In this document: one piece after another, positions 1 through 8,402 of the stretch
How the letters are laid out: each line of letters starts with the position of its first letter
How positions within the stretch are numbered: the stretch's first letter is position 1
Assembly (NCBI RefSeq): GCF_002797555.1
Contig: NZ_PGFA01000001.1
Location: 1,116,001 to 1,180,000, forward strand
DNA: 64,000 nt
Source of the DNA: Hymenobacter chitinivorans DSM 11115
GTDB lineage: Bacteria > Bacteroidota > Bacteroidia > Cytophagales > Hymenobacteraceae
Reading direction: 5' to 3'
Position numbers and translations under genes: made by a program
The notes under the pieces: model-generated
The model's database searches: none
Told to the model about the DNA's origin: nothing
The model's input: the letters and a program-made list of their open reading frames with translations, nothing else

Positions 1-1
1 C

Positions 2-850
2 TTCGTGATGAGCAACACCCGCCAGGGCTACAACTACAACGCCACCTTCACGCTCACCAAGCGCGTGGCCGACAAGCTGGAGGCCTACGCGGGCTACAGC
101 TACGGCCAGAGCAAGGACATCGTGAACGGGGTGCGGGTGTCGCCGGCGGCCAATTACGAGTGGAACCAGGCCCTGGTGGCCAACTCGCCGGCTTTGGCGT
201 ATTCCAACTTCGACCTGCGCCACAAGTTTATCGGCAACCTGTACTACACGCTCAAGGTGCGGGAGCGGGCCAGCCTCAGCGCCAGCCTGATTTACATTGC
301 CCGCTCGGGTAGCCCGTATTCCTACGTGTACGAGGGCGACGTAAACCGCGACGGGTCGGCTAAGAACGACGTGCTGTTTGTGCCCGCCTCCAGCGCCGAT
401 ATTACCCTGGCCAACATTACCGGGCCCGGCGGGGCCGTGCTCGTGTCGGCTCAGCAGCAGTACGAGCAGCTGGCCGCCTACATTGCCAACGACCCTTACC
501 TGGCGAGCCGGCGCGGGCGCTACGCCGAGCGCAACGCCGCCCGCACGCCCTGGACCCAGCAGCTGGATTTGCGCCTAACGGCCAAGCTGCCGCTCACCGC
601 CAGCGGGGCCCAGCGCCTGGAAGTCACCTTCGACGTCATCAACCTGGGCAACTTGCTGCGCAACAGCTGGGGCCGGCAGTACTTCGTGCCCAACATTAAT
701 AACTCCGGCTACGCCCTGCTCGACTTCGTGCGCATCGAGAATAACCGGCCGGTGTACCAGTTCAAGAACCCCGCCGGCACGCCCTGGCAAACCGACCCCA
801 TCAGCTCCCGCTGGCAGGGCCAGCTGGGGCTGCGCTACTCGTTTAACTAA
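2..850 (+). CDS. TonB-dependent receptor, Oar-like (C-terminal part only)
   Basis: The frame is open from the left edge to the TAA at 848-850, so the signal peptide, plug and most of the barrel lie outside the window. The visible residues read as alternating outer-membrane strands, including YAGYSYGQSKD and SNFDLRHKFIGNLYY, a strand pattern typical of Oar-like receptors that carry an N-terminal carboxypeptidase-regulatory domain. The protein ends LGLRYSFN, a normal barrel end. It would sit in the outer membrane; no ligand can be inferred. A long inverted-repeat element with a terminator-like hairpin follows. Assignment to an outer-membrane receptor is firm, the subfamily less so. Confidence 0.85.
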   Translation, partial: FVMSNTRQGYNYNATFTLTKRVADKLEAYAGYSYGQSKDIVNGVRVSPAANYEWNQALVANSPALAYSNFDLRHKFIGNLYYTLKVRERASLSASLIYIARSGSPYSYVYEGDVNRDGSAKNDVLFVPASSADITLANITGPGGAVLVSAQQQYEQLAAYIANDPYLASRRGRYAERNAARTPWTQQLDLRLTAKLPLTASGAQRLEVTFDVINLGNLLRNSWGRQYFVPNINNSGYALLDFVRIENNRPVYQFKNPAGTPWQTDPISSRWQGQLGLRYSFN

Positions 851-890
851 GGTATTCCGCTGACCAAGGTATTCCGCATCCAGGTTATTT

Positions 891-1057
891 CGGCTGTCCT
901 CCTGAGCTTTTGCGAAGGACCTTCCTCGCCTGAGTGACAAACCCGATTCAACGCTCAAAGCCCTTTACCAACTGCTGGTAGAGGGCTTTTTACATTGGTA
1001 TAACCCGCAGTGGGGTAGGCGAGGAAGATCCTTCGCAAAAGCTCAGGAGGACAGCCG
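891..1057. repeat. Long inverted-repeat element, copy A
   Basis: Arms 891-930 and 1018-1057 are reverse complements over about 40 bases with one mismatch (GGACC against GATCC). The arms contain CTCCTGAGC and GCGAAGGACC. Between them lies a second hairpin at 957-990. The same plan recurs at 16801-17077 and 34422-34598. It lies between the convergent receptor and dehydrogenase genes and fills most of the 851-1096 gap, where no gene is visible. Confidence 0.85.
957..990 (+). terminator. Hairpin with T-run inside repeat copy A
   Basis: AAAGCCCTTTACCA pairs imperfectly with TGGTAGAGGGCTTT and is followed by TTTTTA on the plus strand, the form of an intrinsic terminator for the receptor gene. The AAAGCCC/GGGCTTT core is shared with the other copies of the element. 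Confidence 0.6.
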
Positions 1058-1096
1058 ACTTTTTACAAATGCCTCTAAGGGCTGCGGGCTTCAATC

Positions 1097-1993
1097 TTAC
1101 TCGTAAAAATGCCGCATCCGCCGGATGGTGCGCAGCACTATCCAGTCACCGAGGGCGGGCAGCCAGGTGTGGACCAGCACGATGAGCCGGCCCAGGGCCG
1201 AAATAACGGTACGCTGCCGCCGCCGCCGGATGTGACTCAGGATGATGGCCGCCACCTCGGCCTGCGACTTTTGCCAGCGCGGCGGGCGGTGGGCAATGGG
1301 CACGGGTTGGCCGGCCGCGTCGAGCACGCGCTTTTCCGGGTCGTTCTGGGTGAAGCCGATGTGGACCACGCCGAAGTGAATACCGGTTTCGGCCAGCTCC
1401 AGGCGCAGGGTGTGGGCCAGGTTGGCAATGGCCGCTTTGCCGGCGCAGTAGGCCGAGCCGCTGGGCATACCGTTCAGAGCCGAAATCGAGGAAATAAACG
1501 TGACGCAACCCTGGCTCTGCACCAAATGGGGCAGGGCGGCTTTGAGCGGGTACACCGAGCCGTAGACGTTGCTGTCGAGCACCTGGCGGAACACCTCGGG
1601 CTGCATGGCGGCGAAGTAGGCGCGCTGGGAAATGCTGGCGTTGGTAATCAGGATGTCGAGGCGGCCGAATGCCTGGATGGCCGTGTCAACCAGCACTTCG
1701 CAGGCCGCGTAGTCGGTGACGTCGGCCACGCAGCTGGCCACGGCCAGGCCGGCCGCTTCAAACTCCTGGCGGGTGGCGGCCAGGCGCTCGGCATTGCGGC
1801 CGTTGAGCACCACGGCGGCGCCCTGCTGGCCCAGGCGCCGGGCCGTTTCGCGCCCAATACCCGATTCGGAGCCCGTGACAATGGCCACTTGGCCCGCGAA
1901 TACGCCGGGGGCGCCCGGCCGGGGCAGTCCGGCGGCAGCTGGGGGGGCGGAAGTAGCCGGAGCGGTGGCGGCGGCAGGGGCGGAATCAGACAT
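1097..1993 (-). CDS. Short-chain dehydrogenase/reductase (SDR)
   Basis: 298 residues. A Rossmann nucleotide-binding motif TGSESGIG lies near residue 40, the NxS motif of the family appears as ITNAS, the catalytic Ser region is SSISALNG and the Tyr/Lys pair is YCAGKAA. These make a classical NAD(P)-dependent oxidoreductase acting in the cytosol; the substrate cannot be read from sequence. The first 35 or so residues are Ala/Pro-rich and low complexity. The ATG at 1993 overlaps the stop of the upstream epimerase gene by 8 bp, so I place the start there rather than at longer upstream options. It is the last gene of a minus-strand operon with a glycosyltransferase and an epimerase, which hints at sugar, lipid or pigment modification. 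Confidence 0.85.
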   Translation of the reverse strand: MSDSAPAAATAPATSAPPAAAGLPRPGAPGVFAGQVAIVTGSESGIGRETARRLGQQGAAVVLNGRNAERLAATRQEFEAAGLAVASCVADVTDYAACEVLVDTAIQAFGRLDILITNASISQRAYFAAMQPEVFRQVLDSNVYGSVYPLKAALPHLVQSQGCVTFISSISALNGMPSGSAYCAGKAAIANLAHTLRLELAETGIHFGVVHIGFTQNDPEKRVLDAAGQPVPIAHRPPRWQKSQAEVAAIILSHIRRRRQRTVISALGRLIVLVHTWLPALGDWIVLRTIRRMRHFYE

Positions 1994-2984
1994 AGTGGTG
2001 GGCTTTAAACCAGGCCAGGGCTTCGGCCACGGCCGTTTCCAGGTTTGTCTGGGGTAAGTGCAGTTCGGTGCGGGCTTTCTGCACCGAGAAATAATGCCCG
2101 TCGTTGGCCACGGCTGCCATGGCCGCGTTGAGCTGAGCCGGGCGGCGGGTGAGGCGGGTCTGCAGGTCGCAGAAGTGGCCGTAGAGGGTAGCCAGGCCGG
2201 CCGGAATGGGCCAGCGCGGCGGGGCCACGCCCAGCACCCGACTGATTCGGGCAAAGGCGTCCCGGTAGCTCAGGTTTTCATTGCCCAGAATGTAGGATTC
2301 GCCCACCCGGCCCCGGGTCAGGGCATTCACCGTAGCCACGGCCACGTCCCGCACGTGCACGTAGTTTTTGCCGCCCGGTGGGTAGCCCGGCAGCTTGCCC
2401 CGGTAGAGCTCCAGCAGCAGGGCGTTGGACGTGGGCTTGGCGTCGCCGGGGCCGAGCATGAAGGTGGGGTGGACCAGTACGGCCGGCAGCTGTTCCTGGG
2501 TTACTGCTTGCAGCACCAGCTTGGTGGCGGCCCATTTGCTGTCCATGTAGTCGAGGCCGTAGCGGCGGCCGGCAAAGGGCCGGGTTTCGTCGCCGGGCCG
2601 CTGCCGGGAGCCAAAGCCGAAAACGTTGGCCGTGCCCACGTACACGAAGCGGCCCACGCCGGCTTGCCGGGCCAGGTGCAGCACATTCTGGGTGCCCGTC
2701 AGGTTGGCGGCCCACACGGCCGGGTTCCGGGCCGGATTAACCTGGGCCAGGGCCGCGGCGTGGAGTATGGCCCCGCAGCCTTCTGCACAGCCCGTCAGCG
2801 TGGCAAGCTGGGTAACGTCGCCTTCCCAGACCTCGATGGGCAAGGATGAAAGCGCCGGCAACGGCGAGGAAGCTGCCGCGCCACGCACCAGGGCCCGCAC
2901 CGGGTAGCCCTGCCGCAGGAGCTGCTCCACGAGGTGGCGGCCCAAAAAGCCGCCGGCGCCGGTTACCAGAACTCGGGGCAGCAT
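1986..2984 (-). CDS. NAD-dependent epimerase/dehydratase family protein
   Basis: 332 residues of the extended SDR type. The N-terminus carries VTGAGGFLGRHL, the TGxxGxxG dinucleotide site, and YMDSK supplies the Tyr-x3-Lys pair near residue 145. Relatives act on nucleotide sugars, sterol-like substrates or aldehydes; which one is unknown here. Its ATG overlaps the glycosyltransferase stop as ATGA at 2982-2986, and its own stop overlaps the next SDR start, so the three genes are probably translated as a coupled unit. Confidence 0.85.
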   Translation of the reverse strand: MLPRVLVTGAGGFLGRHLVEQLLRQGYPVRALVRGAAASSPLPALSSLPIEVWEGDVTQLATLTGCAEGCGAILHAAALAQVNPARNPAVWAANLTGTQNVLHLARQAGVGRFVYVGTANVFGFGSRQRPGDETRPFAGRRYGLDYMDSKWAATKLVLQAVTQEQLPAVLVHPTFMLGPGDAKPTSNALLLELYRGKLPGYPPGGKNYVHVRDVAVATVNALTRGRVGESYILGNENLSYRDAFARISRVLGVAPPRWPIPAGLATLYGHFCDLQTRLTRRPAQLNAAMAAVANDGHYFSVQKARTELHLPQTNLETAVAEALAWFKAHHYV

Positions 2985-3676
2985 CAGCGGTAGTTGAGCA
3001 TGGCCTTGTAGGTGCGGGCAATGCGGGTGGGGGCCACGTTGAGGAAAAACAGCGAAAAGGCCGTCAGATTGGCTAGTTGCACCCGCAGCCAGCTGTTGGT
3101 TTCGTACTTGCGGGCCGACACCACCACGTCCTGGGGCACAATCAGGAAGCGGGCCTGCCGCCGGATGCGCCGGATGATGTCGAAGTCCTCCATGATGCAG
3201 TAGTGCTCATCGAAGCCCTGCAGCTGATCAAACAGCGCGCGGGTGATAAACAGGGTCTGGTCGCCGCCCCGGCTCATAATGCCCTGGAAGCGGGTGCCGT
3301 AGCTGTTGAGGCGCAGCAGCGGGTGGCGGGAGTCGAACCGGAACCGGTAGCAGCCGGCCTCGTAGCCCTCGGTCACGGCTTGCCGGATGGTGGCCACGTA
3401 GTCGGGATGAATGCCCACGTCGGCGTGCACGAAGTAGAGAATCTCGCCCGTGGCGTGGTGGGCGCCGTGGTTCATCTGGGCGGCCCGGCCCGGCTTGGGG
3501 GCGGTAAGTACCGTGGCCCCGGCCTGCCGGGCCAGCTCGGCGGTGCCGTCGGGGCTGGCGGCATCCACTACCAGCACTTCCACCGCCCCGGCGGGAGCGT
3601 ATTGGCGCAGCTGCCCGATTACGCGGCCAATGTTGGCCGCTTCGTTGCAGGTGGGAATGATGACGCTGAGAACCAT
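2984..3676 (-). CDS. Family 2 glycosyltransferase, TIGR04283-like
   Basis: 230 residues of the GT-A fold: LSVIIPTCNEAANIG at the N-terminus, VVDAASPDGT for the nucleotide-sugar site, a metal-binding HADV in place of DxD, and a conserved GGDQTLF/EDFDIIRR acceptor region. The short length and motif set match the TIGR04283 group of glycosyltransferases, which has been linked by name to arsenosugar or selenodomain contexts; I see no arsenic genes here, so that role is not supported locally. It is the first gene of the tightly coupled GT/epimerase/SDR operon. A C-terminal hydrophobic stretch (LTAFSLFFLNV) may bind the membrane. Confidence 0.8.
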   Translation of the reverse strand: MVLSVIIPTCNEAANIGRVIGQLRQYAPAGAVEVLVVDAASPDGTAELARQAGATVLTAPKPGRAAQMNHGAHHATGEILYFVHADVGIHPDYVATIRQAVTEGYEAGCYRFRFDSRHPLLRLNSYGTRFQGIMSRGGDQTLFITRALFDQLQGFDEHYCIMEDFDIIRRIRRQARFLIVPQDVVVSARKYETNSWLRVQLANLTAFSLFFLNVAPTRIARTYKAMLNYR

Positions 3677-3739
3677 GGGGGAGGGGAGGAGGGAGCGGAA
3701 GGAACGGTATTTAGGTAAGCAGTTTACGAAGATTTTCGG

Positions 3740-4873
3740 CTAAAAAGCCTCGCCGATGGTCAGGTAGAAGCCACTTGATTCGTGGCCCAGGGCGTAGTCG
3801 AGGCGGAGGTTGAGCTGGTCGCGCCGGTTGAGCACGAAGCGCAGTCCGCCCCCGTACGCCGCTTTCGGGCTGTCAAGGCGCAGCAGGGCCCCGGAGTCGC
3901 CCAGAGCGCCCACGCCGCCGAAGGCCACCGCGCCCAGCCGCCGGTACGCGGCCAGCCGCAGCTCGGCCTGCACCAGGCCCGCGTGCTGGTCGCGGTAGCG
4001 GCCCTCGTAGTAGCCGCGCAGGCGCCGGGTGCCGCCCAGCAACGACAACGCATTAAATGGCGCCGTGCCAGCCGTGAAACTAGCGAAGTAGTTCAACGCC
4101 AGGATGGCGCGCGGGTGCAGCCGGTGGTACGACGACACGTCGGCCACGTAGCGACTGAAGCGGGTGGTGGGCCCGTCGGGGGCCGTGGCCCGGTTGCGGT
4201 GCAGGTAGGTCAGGTCGGCCACCACGCCTTTGCTGGGAAAGAAAACCTTGTCGCGCGAGTCGAAAAACAACCCCAGGCCGCCCCCGCGCAGGCGGCTGCC
4301 CCGGCCCCCGGGCACGGTGCCGCTGCCCAGCAGCCCGCCGGCGGCCGTGCTGGTCACGTCGTACTCCTCGTACTGGTAGCGCAGGCCGGCGTAAAGCTTG
4401 CCCCGGCGCAATGCCGGCCCTACCCGCCGAAACGCGTTGAGGCGCACCCGGGGGAAATTGACGCCGTACAGCTCCCGGGGTACTTCCTGCTGGCCCACGC
4501 CGTAGAAATAATAGTTGTAGCGGTAGTAGCCGGCCTCGCCGTAGGCGTAGTAGGTATTGCGGGCGTAAAAGAGCTGAAACGGCACATACAGCAGCAGCTG
4601 GCGGTTTTGGGTGTAGGCCGCGCCCAGCGTGAGCTGCGAGGGCCGGGCCTCGGCAAAGGCGGAATCCCGCCGAAACCGCAGCGTGGCCGTCAGGGCGGCC
4701 CCGTAGGCCAGGCGGGTTTCGGGGGTGTAGTACACCAGCGGCAGCGGAATCAACGTCAGGCGCCGCCGCGGCAGACTGTCGGGTGGGGCCAGCGCGGTGG
4801 CACCGAGCAGGGCGGCGGTGAGAAGCAGCATCAGAACGAGTAATTTGCCAACCCTACGAAGTGCGGTGGGCAT
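3740..4873 (-). CDS. BamA/TamA-family outer membrane barrel protein
   Basis: 377 residues with a signal peptide (hydrophobic core LLVLMLLLTAALLGA) and a barrel of alternating strands ending in Phe (LTIGEAF). The central motifs GLGLFFDSRD and LGGTRRLRGYYEGRYRD match the surface-antigen (D15) barrel signature. No POTRA domains are present, so it is a barrel-only member rather than BamA itself. It probably sits in the outer membrane in export or surface assembly. It is 63 bp upstream of the glycosyltransferase on the same strand and could be cotranscribed. Confidence 0.8.
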   Translation of the reverse strand: MPTALRRVGKLLVLMLLLTAALLGATALAPPDSLPRRRLTLIPLPLVYYTPETRLAYGAALTATLRFRRDSAFAEARPSQLTLGAAYTQNRQLLLYVPFQLFYARNTYYAYGEAGYYRYNYYFYGVGQQEVPRELYGVNFPRVRLNAFRRVGPALRRGKLYAGLRYQYEEYDVTSTAAGGLLGSGTVPGGRGSRLRGGGLGLFFDSRDKVFFPSKGVVADLTYLHRNRATAPDGPTTRFSRYVADVSSYHRLHPRAILALNYFASFTAGTAPFNALSLLGGTRRLRGYYEGRYRDQHAGLVQAELRLAAYRRLGAVAFGGVGALGDSGALLRLDSPKAAYGGGLRFVLNRRDQLNLRLDYALGHESSGFYLTIGEAF

Positions 4874-4939
4874 AGAGTTTGCCCCGCGCCAATCTTTCCC
4901 CCGGCCCGGCCCCGTATATGCCGGCTAACGCCCCTCCTC

Positions 4940-5737
4940 ATGAGCTTCTCCCGCCTGCCCCGCCTGCTGACCACCGCCGCCCTGGCCGCCCTTGTCGGCG
5001 GCGCCGCTCCCTTGCCCGCCCGGGCCGCTGCCGCCGCCAAAGTCGCCCCGGCAGCGGCTACCGTTGACCACGGCGCCTTCGATAAGCTGCTGAAAAAGTA
5101 CGTCACCGAAAAGGGCCTGGTCAACTACAAAGCCTGGAAGGCCGACCAGGGCCCGCTCAACCAGTACCTGGCCCAGCTGAGCAAGAATCCGCCGGCGGCC
5201 GGCGCCAGTAAGGCCGAGCAGATGGCCTTCTGGATCAACGCCTACAACGCCTACACCATCCGCCTGATTCTGGACCACTACCCGCTGCAAAGCATCAAGG
5301 ATATCGGCACCAAAATCCAGATTCCGTTCGTGACCACGCCCTGGGCCGCGAAGTTTTTCAGCATCGGGGGCGAGAAGATGAGCCTCGACAACATCGAGCA
5401 CGGCATCCTGCGCAAGAAGTACAACGACCCGCGCATTCACTTCGCCCTGGTCTGCGCCTCTATTTCCTGCCCCCGCCTGCGCACCGAGGCCTACACCGCC
5501 GCCAAGCTCGACGACCAGCTCGACGACCAGGGCCGGGACTTTCTGAACAACCCGGCCAAAAACAAGCCCGGCAAAACCAGCGCCCAGCTCTCCAAGTACT
5601 TCGACTGGTACAAGGGCGACTGGTCGGAAAACGGGCAGTCGGTGACGAGCTGGGTAAACAAGTACGCCACCACCAAGCTCGATAAAAACGCCGCCATCAG
5701 CTTTCTGGACTACAACTGGCAGCTCAATGAGCAGTAA
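4940..5737 (+). CDS. Secreted DUF547 domain protein
   Basis: 265 residues. A signal peptide is evident (LLTTAALAALVGG, then PARA-A). The DUF547 core is clear: AFWINAYNAYTI near residue 95, then FALVCASISCPRL with two conserved cysteines. The family is of unknown biochemical function and occurs widely in bacteria and plants. The start at 4940 gives a good signal peptide. It is followed 42 bp downstream by another exported protein on the same strand. The gap to the divergent barrel gene is only 66 bp, so the two promoters must be close or overlapping. Confidence 0.85.
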   Translation: MSFSRLPRLLTTAALAALVGGAAPLPARAAAAAKVAPAAATVDHGAFDKLLKKYVTEKGLVNYKAWKADQGPLNQYLAQLSKNPPAAGASKAEQMAFWINAYNAYTIRLILDHYPLQSIKDIGTKIQIPFVTTPWAAKFFSIGGEKMSLDNIEHGILRKKYNDPRIHFALVCASISCPRLRTEAYTAAKLDDQLDDQGRDFLNNPAKNKPGKTSAQLSKYFDWYKGDWSENGQSVTSWVNKYATTKLDKNAAISFLDYNWQLNEQ

Positions 5738-5779
5738 GCGGGCCGCCGGGCGCGGTGGGGCCGGAGCGGGGCCCCGGCC

Positions 5780-6412
5780 ATGAGCCGGCTCCGCTCTGCC
5801 GGACTGGGCGCCGCTTTGCTGCTGGCCCTGCCACGCCTAGTTTCGGCCCAAACGCGGCCGGCCCCAGCCGAAATCCGGCGCTACGCCATTGAGGTGGCCG
5901 GTCTGCGCGTGGGCTCCATGACGGCCACCCGCCAGCCCGGCCCCGACCCCGCCGCCGACGTCGTAGCCACCCTGGTCAGCGACGTGCAGGTCGATTTTCT
6001 CTTCTACCACCTCAAGATCTACTACAAGGTCGTCAACCGCAGCCGCCGGGGCCAGTTGCTGCTCTCCACCGTGGAAGCCCACACCAACCAGGGCAACTTC
6101 GCCTCCCGCGCCGAGTGGAAAGGCGACCATTACGACATCGTGGCCGACCAGTACAAGCACCACTACCAGGCCACCGAGCGGCAGCCGATTACCTGCACCG
6201 TCACGGACCTGTTCTTCAGTGAGCCCCCCGGCATCAGCCGCGCCTACGCCGAGTACTTCGGCGACTTTTTCACCCTGGTCCGCCCCGCCGCCGGCCAGCT
6301 CAAGGCCACCCGGGCCGGCCGCGAAGACGAGTACCGCTACGCCAACGGCCAGCTAACCACCATCATCAAGAAAAACCCCCTCAAGAACTTCATCATCCGC
6401 CTAGAGCCGTAA
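5780..6412 (+). CDS. Secreted DUF6134-like protein
   Basis: 210 residues with a signal peptide ending VSAQ. The mature part is mostly beta: YAIEVAGLRVGSMTA, then DFLFYHLKIYYKV and a C-terminal IIKKNPLKNFIIRL. This fits the Bacteroidota DUF6134 family, unknown in function and probably periplasmic. It likely forms an operon with the DUF547 gene. A heptanucleotide array starts 3 bp after its stop codon. Confidence 0.7.
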   Translation: MSRLRSAGLGAALLLALPRLVSAQTRPAPAEIRRYAIEVAGLRVGSMTATRQPGPDPAADVVATLVSDVQVDFLFYHLKIYYKVVNRSRRGQLLLSTVEAHTNQGNFASRAEWKGDHYDIVADQYKHHYQATERQPITCTVTDLFFSEPPGISRAYAEYFGDFFTLVRPAAGQLKATRAGREDEYRYANGQLTTIIKKNPLKNFIIRLEP

Positions 6413-6414
6413 GC

Positions 6415-6486
6415 AGTTGTTAGTTGTTAGTTGTTAGTTGTTAGTTGTTAGTTGTTAGTTGTTAGTTGTTAGTTGTTAGTTGTTAG
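6415..6486. repeat. Heptanucleotide tandem array AGTTGTT x10
   Basis: Ten consecutive perfect AGTTGTT units begin at 6415 and are followed by AG. Degraded GTTAA-rich DNA continues to the start of the FAD enzyme at 6542. The same unit, less perfect, lies at both ends of repeat element C (16801-17077). Confidence 0.95.
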
Positions 6487-6541
6487 GTTTAGAGTCGGAA
6501 TGCGGGCTTTGGATTGTTAACTGTTAAATGATAATTGTTAA

Positions 6542-7984
6542 ATGAAATACGATGCCGTGGTGGTGGGTTCGGGGCCCAATGGATTGGCGGCGGCCATCGT
6601 GCTGCAACAGGCCGGGCTGCAAGTATTGCTGCTCGAAGGCAAAGACGAGCTGGGCGGCGGCCTGCGCACGGCCGAGCTGACGCTGCCCGGCTTCCGGCAC
6701 GACATCTGTTCGGCCATTCACCCGCTGGCGGCCGCCTCGCCCTACCTCCAAACCCTGCCCCTGGCCCAGTACGGCCTGGAGTATATCACGCCGCCGGTGG
6801 CCGCTGCTCACCCCTTCGACAACGGCACGGCCGCTACGGTGGTCAATTCCCTGGACGCTACGGCCCGCAGTCTGGGCCCCGATGCGCGGGCCTACGAGCA
6901 GCTTATGCGGCCTTTGGTGGCCCAGTGGCCCGGCATTGCCCCCGACGTGCTGGCCCCGCTGCAGCTGCCCCGCCACCCGCTCGACATGGCCCAGTTTGGC
7001 CTCTCGGCCCTGCAGCCGGCCACGCTGCTGGCCCGGCGGTTTCAGACCATGGAAGCCCGGGGTTTGTTTGCCGGCATGGCCGCCCACGCCATTCAGCCCC
7101 TGGAAAACCTGACGACCTCCGCCATTGGCCTGGTGCTGCTCATTGCCGCCCACCGCCAGGGCTGGCCCCTGCCCAAAGGCGGCTCCCAAAGCATTGCCGA
7201 CGCCCTGGTAGCCCACTTCCGGGCCCTGGGTGGCCACGTCCAAACCGGCACCATGGTCAAGTCCCTGAGTGAGCTGCCCGAGGCCCGCGCCGTGCTCTTC
7301 GACGTGACGCCCGCCCAGATCCTGCGCATTGCCGGCCACAGCTTGTCGGCCGTGTACCAGTGGCAGCTGCGGCGCTACCGCTACGGCATGGGCGTGTTTA
7401 AGGTCGACTGGGCCCTGGCCGCGCCCATTCCCTTCACCGCCCCCGAATGCGCCGATACGGCCACGGTGCATTTGGGCAATACCCTGGAAGAAATTGCGGC
7501 CGGCGAAAAAGCCACCAGCCGGGGCCAGCACCCCGAGCGGCCCTTCGTGCTGCTGGCCCAGCAAAGCCGCTTCGACCCCACCCGCGCCCCGGCCGGCCAG
7601 CACACGGCCTGGGCCTACTGCCACGTGCCCCACGGCTCCCGCCAGGACATGACCCAGGCCATTGAGCAGCAGGTCGAGCGGTTTGCGCCCGGCTTCCGGG
7701 ACCGAATCCTGGGCCGCCACACCTTCGACACGGCCCAAATGGAGGCCTACAACCCCAACTACGTGGGCGGCGACATCAACGGCGGCCGGCTCGACATCGG
7801 CCAGCTCTTTACCCGGCCGGCCCTGCGCGCCTCGCCCTACCGCACCTCCCGCCGCGGCCTCTACCTGTGCTCCTCGGCCACCCCGCCCGGCGGCGGCGTG
7901 CACGGCATGTGCGGCTACCACGCCGCCAGCCGGGCCCTGCGCGACATTTTCGGGCTCCAGCCCCCGCCCCTGCACCGCGGCTAA
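6542..7984 (+). CDS. Phytoene desaturase-like FAD-dependent oxidoreductase
   Basis: 480 residues. The N-terminus has the FAD-binding dinucleotide site VVVGSGPNGLAAA followed by the LLLEGKDELGGG segment, and the C-terminus has the second family motif around LYLCSSATPPGGGVHGMCGYHAA. These mark the phytoene desaturase/NAD(P)-FAD oxidoreductase superfamily. Many Bacteroidota copies outside a carotenoid cluster are of unknown substrate, and no crtB or crtY is nearby, so pigment synthesis is possible but not shown. The TAACTGTTAAATG region and heptanucleotide array just upstream may hold or modulate its promoter. Confidence 0.8.
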   Translation: MKYDAVVVGSGPNGLAAAIVLQQAGLQVLLLEGKDELGGGLRTAELTLPGFRHDICSAIHPLAAASPYLQTLPLAQYGLEYITPPVAAAHPFDNGTAATVVNSLDATARSLGPDARAYEQLMRPLVAQWPGIAPDVLAPLQLPRHPLDMAQFGLSALQPATLLARRFQTMEARGLFAGMAAHAIQPLENLTTSAIGLVLLIAAHRQGWPLPKGGSQSIADALVAHFRALGGHVQTGTMVKSLSELPEARAVLFDVTPAQILRIAGHSLSAVYQWQLRRYRYGMGVFKVDWALAAPIPFTAPECADTATVHLGNTLEEIAAGEKATSRGQHPERPFVLLAQQSRFDPTRAPAGQHTAWAYCHVPHGSRQDMTQAIEQQVERFAPGFRDRILGRHTFDTAQMEAYNPNYVGGDINGGRLDIGQLFTRPALRASPYRTSRRGLYLCSSATPPGGGVHGMCGYHAASRALRDIFGLQPPPLHRG

Positions 7985-8008
7985 GCGCCCGTGGGGTAGG
8001 GGCTGCCA

Positions 8009-8281
8009 ACCCCAACGGAGAACCGCCTCCCCTTGAGGGAAAGGATTTTTACCTTGACGGAGAAGCTTTCTACCTTGACGGAGGACCTTCCAACCCCAAC
8101 GGAGAAGCTACCAACCCCAGCGGAGAAGGTTCCAACCCCGACGGAGATGCTTTCCACCCCGACGGAGATGCTTCCGACCCCGGCGGAGCAGGTTCCAACA
8201 ACGACGGCGAAGCTTTCTACCCTGACGGAGAAGGTTTCGACCCCGACGGAGCAACTTTCTACCTTGACGGAGGACTGATTT
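8009..8281. repeat. 21-bp minisatellite, 13 units in strict register
   Basis: Thirteen degenerate 21-bp units run from 8009 to 8281 with no length change. Each starts like ACCTTGACGGAG or ACCCCGACGGAG. Two plus-strand frames are open: one (TTG at 8033 to 8278) encodes a seven-residue repeat T-x-T-E-x-[LV]-[SP], the other a repeat rich in P-D-G. No ATG or clear promoter supports either, so I list it as a repeat and not as a gene. It lies between the FAD enzyme and the TIGR04222 gene. Confidence 0.85.
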
Positions 8282-8402
8282 TCCTGCCCCCTTCAGCCGC
8301 ACAATCTATCGGCCGGCGGCTCAGGGGAAAGGAGGTGGGGAAGTGCAGCCGGTTTTATACCTTGGGGGCATTCTTCCTGACTCGCGTTTAGCCTCCGCCG
8401 CT

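Noticed and set aside
2984-3676. Arsenosugar biosynthesis locus suggested by the TIGR04283-like glycosyltransferase
   Set aside because: No arsenic methyltransferase, ArsM or radical-SAM arsenic gene accompanies it.
6542-7984. Carotenoid biosynthesis cluster around the phytoene-desaturase-like gene
   Set aside because: No other carotenoid gene lies within the window, so only the general family is claimed.
8009-8281. Possible CRISPR array
   Set aside because: Units are contiguous 21-bp degenerate repeats with no spacers, and no cas genes are present.
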